Assembly (NCBI GenBank): GCA_002404095.1
Contig: DHJA01000217.1
Location: 20,805-78,960, forward strand
Reading direction: 5' to 3'
Length of the DNA stretch: 58,156 nucleotides
From: Planctomycetaceae bacterium UBA4732
GTDB lineage: Bacteria; Planctomycetota; Planctomycetia; Gemmatales; Gemmataceae
Shown: in pieces, positions 56,331-58,156 of the stretch
How positions within the stretch are numbered: position 1 is the first letter of the stretch
How the letters are laid out: each line of letters starts with the position of its first letter
Translations under genes and position numbers: made by a program
Notes under the pieces: generated by a model
Database searches by the model: none
Told to the model about the DNA's origin: nothing
The model's input: the letters and a program-made list of their open reading frames with translations, nothing else

Positions 56331-58156
56331 ATGCTTGGAAACATTTACGAGATCGAAATTACCCTCAAAGGCGCCGACGCGGAGCGCGGCCGTGTGGCCG
56401 AGGAATACGACCTGCTGACGCACGGCAAAGCAGAGTCGGCCCTGGTGACGGGCGCCGCGCGCGGCTGGTTGCTGGAGGGCCTGTTGGCGCGCGAAAATGC
56501 CGAGCGGCTTATGCGCGAATTGCTGGTCGATTCCTTGATCGAAACCGGAGTTTTGGGAGGATTGAACGAGCATAATAGGGGAAGCCGGTTGGCCACGGTC
56601 CTCTACAAACCCGGCGTGATGGACCCGGCCGCCCTGAGCGTCGTGGACGCCGCCCGCGACCTGGGCTTGCCCGGCGTCATGGCGCGCAGCTTCCGCCGCT
56701 ATTATGGACCGCCTTTGTCGCCAACTGCCAAGGCGGTGCTGTTCCATAAGGTGCTGGCCAACGACGCGGTGGAACAAGTGGTCGAAGGGCCGCTGACGTT
56801 GGAACACCTTGAATTCGCAGCCCCGTACGAATTCAAGCGGATCGTCGTGCCTTTATGCGACTTGGACGATGCGGCGTTGGAGAAGTTGAGCCGGGCCGGT
56901 CAATTGTCGCTGAGTCTCGCCGAGATGCGGACGATTCAGAAACATTTCCGCGAGGCCGGCCGCGATCCGACTGATGTGGAGTTGGAGACGCTGGCCCAAA
57001 CGTGGTCGGAACACTGCTCGCACAAGACGCTCAAGGGTCGCGTCGAGTTCCGCGATGAAATTGGACTTCGCAGCTATGACAATCTCTTAAAGGAGACGAT
57101 TTTCGCGGCCACGCAAGAAGTGCGCCGCCGCCTGGGCGCCGACGACTGGTGCGTCAGCGTCTTCGAGGACAACGCCGGCGTAGTACGCTTCGACGACAAG
57201 TTTCACGTCTGTTTTAAGGTGGAAACGCACAATCATCCGTCGGCCATCGAACCCTACGGCGGCGCCAACACCGGCCTCGGCGGCGTGATCCGCGATCCGA
57301 TGGGCACCGGCCTCGGCGCCAAGCCGGTGTGCAACACGGACGTATTCTGTTTCGCGCCGTGGGACGCGGCGCCGGAATCGCTGCCGCCGGGCGTATTGCA
57401 CCCGCTCAAGGTGATGAAAGGCGTCGTTGCCGGAGTGAGAGACTACGGAAATCGCATGGGCATCCCGACGGTCAACGGGGCTGTCTGTTTCGACGGGCGC
57501 TATCTCGGCAATCCGTTGGTGTTCTGCGGCACAGTCGGCTTGTTGCCGGTGAACCGCTGCCAGAAGGCGGCGCGGCCGGGCGACTTGATCGTGGCGTTGG
57601 GGGGCCGAACCGGACGCGACGGCATTCACGGCGCGACGTTTTCGTCCATCGAGCTGACGGCGGAATCAGACACGGTGAGCGGCGGCGCGGTGCAGATCGG
57701 CAACGCCATCGCGGAAAAGAAGCTGTTGGACGTGCTATTGCAGACCCGCGACGAGGGGCTGTACAACGCCGTGACCGACTGCGGCGCCGGCGGGTTCAGC
57801 TCGGCGGTGGGCGAGATGGGCGAGACTCTCGGGGCGGCGGTGGAGCTGGAGAAGGCGCCGTTGAAGTATGCCGGCTTGTCGTATACGGAAATCTGGATCT
57901 CCGAGTCGCAGGAAAGGATGATTCTTGCGGTGGCGCCGGAGAAATGGCCGCGTTTACAGGCGTTGTGCGCCGGCGAGGATGTGGAGGCGACGGCCATCGG
58001 CCGCTTTGAGGAAACGGGTCGTTTACGCCTCTCTTATGAAGGCCATTCCACGGGCGATCTCGACATGCGCTTCTTACACGACGGCCGGCCGCCGGTGGTG
58101 CGGCAAGCGACATGGCGAGCGGACAACGCGCTAAAGGGCGGGGAAACCCCGCCCCT
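56331..58156 (+). CDS. purL: Phosphoribosylformylglycinamidine synthase PurL, partial (runs off the window)
   Basis: ATP-dependent synthase of purine biosynthesis making FGAM from FGAR. ATG 56331 follows AAAGGGG. The frame stays open to the window end (608 codons). Residues about 1-75 ([20 protein letters not shown]) and 85-170 look like PurS-type repeats fused to the N-terminus, as in the long PurL of several phyla. The catalytic part shows [13 protein letters not shown] (about 224-236), the ATP/metal motif [15 protein letters not shown] (298-312), DPMGTG and [16 protein letters not shown]. The window ends inside the second half. A GGGCGGGG-AAA-CCCCGCCC palindrome lies at 58136-58154 within the frame. 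Confidence 0.95.
   Translation, partial: MLGNIYEIEITLKGADAERGRVAEEYDLLTHGKAESALVTGAARGWLLEGLLARENAERLMRELLVDSLIETGVLGGLNEHNRGSRLATVLYKPGVMDPAALSVVDAARDLGLPGVMARSFRRYYGPPLSPTAKAVLFHKVLANDAVEQVVEGPLTLEHLEFAAPYEFKRIVVPLCDLDDAALEKLSRAGQLSLSLAEMRTIQKHFREAGRDPTDVELETLAQTWSEHCSHKTLKGRVEFRDEIGLRSYDNLLKETIFAATQEVRRRLGADDWCVSVFEDNAGVVRFDDKFHVCFKVETHNHPSAIEPYGGANTGLGGVIRDPMGTGLGAKPVCNTDVFCFAPWDAAPESLPPGVLHPLKVMKGVVAGVRDYGNRMGIPTVNGAVCFDGRYLGNPLVFCGTVGLLPVNRCQKAARPGDLIVALGGRTGRDGIHGATFSSIELTAESDTVSGGAVQIGNAIAEKKLLDVLLQTRDEGLYNAVTDCGAGGFSSAVGEMGETLGAAVELEKAPLKYAGLSYTEIWISESQERMILAVAPEKWPRLQALCAGEDVEATAIGRFEETGRLRLSYEGHSTGDLDMRFLHDGRPPVVRQATWRADNALKGGETPP

Overview
The window is GC-rich bacterial chromosome, most likely from a planctomycete of the Gemmata group. 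The clues are a 1,689-residue secreted dehydrogenase-like protein ending in a planctomycete-type c-heme domain, an ECF sigma factor coupled to a Hanks-type kinase, Pro/Gly-rich secreted proteins with Spy-like tails, Tat-exported Gfo/Idh/MocA and sugar-isomerase-like proteins, zinc-ribbon membrane proteins, and many TTG/GTG starts. The assignment rests on gene families only. I see no rRNA, tRNA, CRISPR array, phage or complete insertion sequence.

Layout, left to right: malQ (258-2366); a metal-efflux island (2499-10786) with a Cys-rich secreted protein, a CzcB/CusB adaptor, a CzcA-type RND pump, a Cys/His lipoprotein, a CzcC/TolC channel and a CDF exporter; a WD40 remnant and a zinc-ribbon protein; a minus-strand surface-polysaccharide cluster (11696-20053) with two tandem near-identical membrane proteins, three GT4 glycosyltransferases and a DUF4214 protein; Pro/Gly-rich secreted proteins, a truncated kinase with its sigma factor and several gene fragments (20490-25361); heme genes cysG(N)-ccsA/hemX-hemA (26383-29251); an Uma2 protein; a minus-strand chemotaxis cluster cheA-cheW-mcp-cheY-cheB-cheR (29987-38142) preceded by gatB; Tat-exported MocA and isomerase proteins; a ParE/antitoxin pair; a PQQ-propeller protein; a TlpA-like protein whose catalytic Cys codon is UGA; the giant heme/copper protein; a HEAT protein; SpoIIM-RDD; two zinc-finger membrane proteins; and a purL cut by the window end.

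The strongest candidate for something new is the TlpA-like protein at 44405-45667. The reading frame is intact on both sides of one TGA, which replaces the first Cys of the thioredoxin WCGPC motif, giving W-U-G-P-C. A 7-bp hairpin with a GGUC loop begins 25 nt after the UGA, as in a bacterial SECIS. I read it as a selenoprotein; the alternative is a nonsense mutation or sequencing error at exactly that codon.

The second theme is a dense population of intergenic palindromes in several unrelated families: near-perfect inverted repeats with arms of about 19-29 bp, and a nested four-arm family with at least five copies. They lie in terminator-like, leader and divergent-promoter positions, so they are not simply terminators. 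Several sit exactly where genes end or break: cheA and the chemoreceptor take their last codons and stop from them, and a chemoreceptor pseudogene and a WD40 remnant break off at an arm. They look like mobile palindromic elements that reshape gene ends.
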